Source: Sphingobacterium gobiense
Lineage (GTDB): Bacteria; Bacteroidota; Bacteroidia; Sphingobacteriales; Sphingobacteriaceae
DNA: 64,000 bases
Assembly (NCBI RefSeq): GCF_002980575.1
Contig: NZ_PVBS01000006.1
Coordinates: forward strand, 1-64,000
Reading direction: 5' to 3'
Within the stretch, counting starts at the first letter, position 1. Each line of letters begins with the position of its first letter. A program made the position numbers and the translations under genes. A model generated the notes under the pieces. It saw only the letters and a program-made list of their open reading frames with translations, had not been told where the DNA came from and did no database searches. Positions 62,074 through 64,000 of this stretch are shown one piece after another.

Positions 62074-64000
62074 ATGGACAGTTACTTGAAGAAGGTTTTC
62101 CTTTTAATTTCTTTTATCCTCGTAGCGACGACGTATGTTTCTGCACAGATGGAAGAGGAGTTTAGCAGTGCGTTGGATTCGGCTCGTGCCAAGGAAGACA
62201 ATAAGAAGGACTCTGTTGTGTTTACGGCAAAATACGTGCGTTATGCTACGCTCGATATGCTAAAGAAGAGCACGCGTACCGTACAGATTGATACTACGCA
62301 CGTTAATTTTCAATATTATAACAAACAAAACGTTCCATGGGATCCTACAATTAATCTCGGGTCTTATGGCTTGGCCTCCCGCGACTTGTTGTTCAACCCG
62401 AACAAAACGATAGGTTTCCAGCCCGGATTCCATGCACTGGAAAGATATTTGATAAAATCTGATTCTATTCAATATTTTCGCGCAAGAGCGCGCTATTCCG
62501 AATTATATGCTGTAGGTTTCTTTTTCAACGATCAGGTTTTTCGGGCCCGAATAGCGCAAAATATCAATCCACAATGGAACGTCGGTGCGGAATATTACGC
62601 CACCAATACGGATGGTTATTATTTCAATCAGGCATATAATGATCGGAAGGCGGCGGTATTTACCTGGTATGAGTCAAAAAGTCTGCGTTACAACTTGTTG
62701 ATGAATGCCACATTCAATAACTTAAACTCGCCCGAAAATGGATCGGTTGTAGACCGGAATGTGTACATGCAAGATGTTTTTAAAGACACCTCCAGTATGT
62801 CCAATATGGGTTACCCAGTCAGATTGCGAGGACAGCAAGCAAATCGGCCTCACCATAAATGGAAAGACAACGGTGTCTTTCTGCGGCAATCTTACTATTT
62901 AGGTAGATTAGATACGCTAAACCAAGGAACTCCGGATATGGAGGTACGCCCTACGAATACGGTTGCACACAACTCATCTTTTCGTCAAAGGAGATTTACG
63001 TTCTTCAAAAATGAAGCGGACCCAGAGGGAGCATTCCCTTATGGCGATTTTATCCACGTGGAAGATACCACAACAGTCACCAACATTACTAATGAATTTA
63101 CCTACAGCTTTTATTTGCGAGGCAAGGGAGTATTTAAAAATGAAGCTAAACTTGATCTAGGGTTTCAGAACGACCTAATCTGGTATAGGGATAGTCTGAC
63201 GAACGAATTTTTCCAAAACAGTATGCTAAAGGGTACGCTAGGTTATCAATTTAGTGACCGTGTTCAATTGCAAGGGGATGTAAACCAGGTTGTTGTAGGT
63301 CGTCATGCGGGGGATTTTCTGTATGAAGCGAACGCCGATATTTTGTTGAGCGAAAATGTGGGTAGGGTGCGGATCGGTGCCTACTCGCAAAATAAATCGC
63401 CAGAAATGGTGTTTAATCTGATGAACTATACGTATCATCAGTGGGATCATAGCTGGGAAAAAACCAAGACGCAAAATCTCTCTTTTGCCTACACCAACAA
63501 TAAGCTTGGTTTTTCAGGTAAAGCGGAATACTTTTTAATGGATAAATACCTCTATTTTCGCGAAATCGATAACCCTGATAATGATGAGTTATATATGCGG
63601 CAGATCACCCCGGAGCAATCTGGCAATATGAATTTATTGAAAGTCTCCGTCAGTCAGAAATTTCGTTTGGGACGCTTCCATTTTGATAATATGGGCGTAT
63701 ATCAGAAAACAGATGCACAAGATGTGCTGGCCATCCCCGAATTGTATACTTGGCACAGCTTCTACTACGCCAATAAGTTATACAACGTGATGGATTTCCG
63801 GTTGGGGACCGATGTTCGGTTCAATACGCCGTTCCGTTCGCCTTCGTACGCCATTAACGTTGGGCAATTTTACAACGATAATGTGGGCATAGAGTATTCT
63901 ACCTACCCCATCGTGGATTTTTGGTTTACGGGTAATATCGATCGTGTGAACTTATTTATCTCGTATAATTTTGCTAATCAGTTTGTTTATCCTAAGGGAT
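62074..64000 (+). CDS. Putative porin (Porin_10 family), cut by the right edge
   Basis: Open from ATG 62074 to the edge, 642 complete codons visible. Signal peptide (MDSYLKKVFLLISFILVATTYVSA), then a long region of alternating beta-strand pattern with many aromatic residues (for example GSYGLASRDLLFNP, VGAEYYATNTDGYYFNQAY and QNDLIWYRDSL), as in the Bacteroidota putative porin family (PF14121). The gene lies 52 bases after punA. The substrate is unknown; nucleoside uptake is only suggested by the neighbour. Confidence 0.83.
   Translation, partial: MDSYLKKVFLLISFILVATTYVSAQMEEEFSSALDSARAKEDNKKDSVVFTAKYVRYATLDMLKKSTRTVQIDTTHVNFQYYNKQNVPWDPTINLGSYGLASRDLLFNPNKTIGFQPGFHALERYLIKSDSIQYFRARARYSELYAVGFFFNDQVFRARIAQNINPQWNVGAEYYATNTDGYYFNQAYNDRKAAVFTWYESKSLRYNLLMNATFNNLNSPENGSVVDRNVYMQDVFKDTSSMSNMGYPVRLRGQQANRPHHKWKDNGVFLRQSYYLGRLDTLNQGTPDMEVRPTNTVAHNSSFRQRRFTFFKNEADPEGAFPYGDFIHVEDTTTVTNITNEFTYSFYLRGKGVFKNEAKLDLGFQNDLIWYRDSLTNEFFQNSMLKGTLGYQFSDRVQLQGDVNQVVVGRHAGDFLYEANADILLSENVGRVRIGAYSQNKSPEMVFNLMNYTYHQWDHSWEKTKTQNLSFAYTNNKLGFSGKAEYFLMDKYLYFREIDNPDNDELYMRQITPEQSGNMNLLKVSVSQKFRLGRFHFDNMGVYQKTDAQDVLAIPELYTWHSFYYANKLYNVMDFRLGTDVRFNTPFRSPSYAINVGQFYNDNVGIEYSTYPIVDFWFTGNIDRVNLFISYNFANQFVYPKG

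Overview
The window looks like a chromosomal segment of a Sphingobacteriaceae-type member of the Bacteroidota. Support comes from three SusC/SusD pairs, lipoproteins ending their signal in (S/A)C, promoters of the TTTG / TAnnTTTG type, and typical family neighbours (RsfS-FtsH, DUF58/MoxR/DUF4129/DUF4350, a Porin_10 porin). No rRNA, CRISPR array, transposase or integrase was seen. There is one tRNA, Val(GAC).

Layout. 1-10226: housekeeping genes, namely a DsbD-alpha protein, biotin ligase, RsfS-FtsH-LUD-rhomboid, a ComM-type ATPase, a YtxH/holin-X/unknown envelope-stress trio, GDP-fucose synthase and TrmB. 10230-17283: an RDD gene facing the SpoIIM, membrane protein, DUF4129, DUF4350, MoxR, DUF58 operon. 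17285-19642: QueD, LipB, HflX on the minus strand. 19787-26766: an accessory block between hflX and recG holding an XRE regulator, an unknown gene, a SWIM-SNF2 helicase, a large protein that reads as a doubled sensor+HEPN module, and a small divergent XRE regulator with a clear operator pair. 26771-30940: recG, two related cysteine-module lipoproteins, ridA and a 44-residue membrane peptide gene.

31047-61000 is a single-strand utilisation locus of about 30 kb: NagA, a GHL10 lipoprotein, SusCD-1, NamZ-type exo-N-acetylmuramidase, SusCD-2, SusCD-3, a surface lipoprotein, a second GHL10 lipoprotein, a metallophosphoesterase-PQQ-propeller protein, a GH9-CE4 fusion, MurQ and an SSS symporter like MurT. 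MurQ, NamZ and NagA all act on MurNAc or GlcNAc, so the best reading is a polysaccharide-utilisation-type locus for peptidoglycan glycan strands. The proposed flow is: glycan trimming and import by SusCD, release of MurNAc by NamZ, uptake by the symporter, phosphorylation by a kinase not present here, lactyl ether cleavage by MurQ, deacetylation by NagA. The substrate is inferred from gene content and not proven.

61057-64000: tRNA-Val, purine nucleoside phosphorylase and a porin gene that runs off the right edge.
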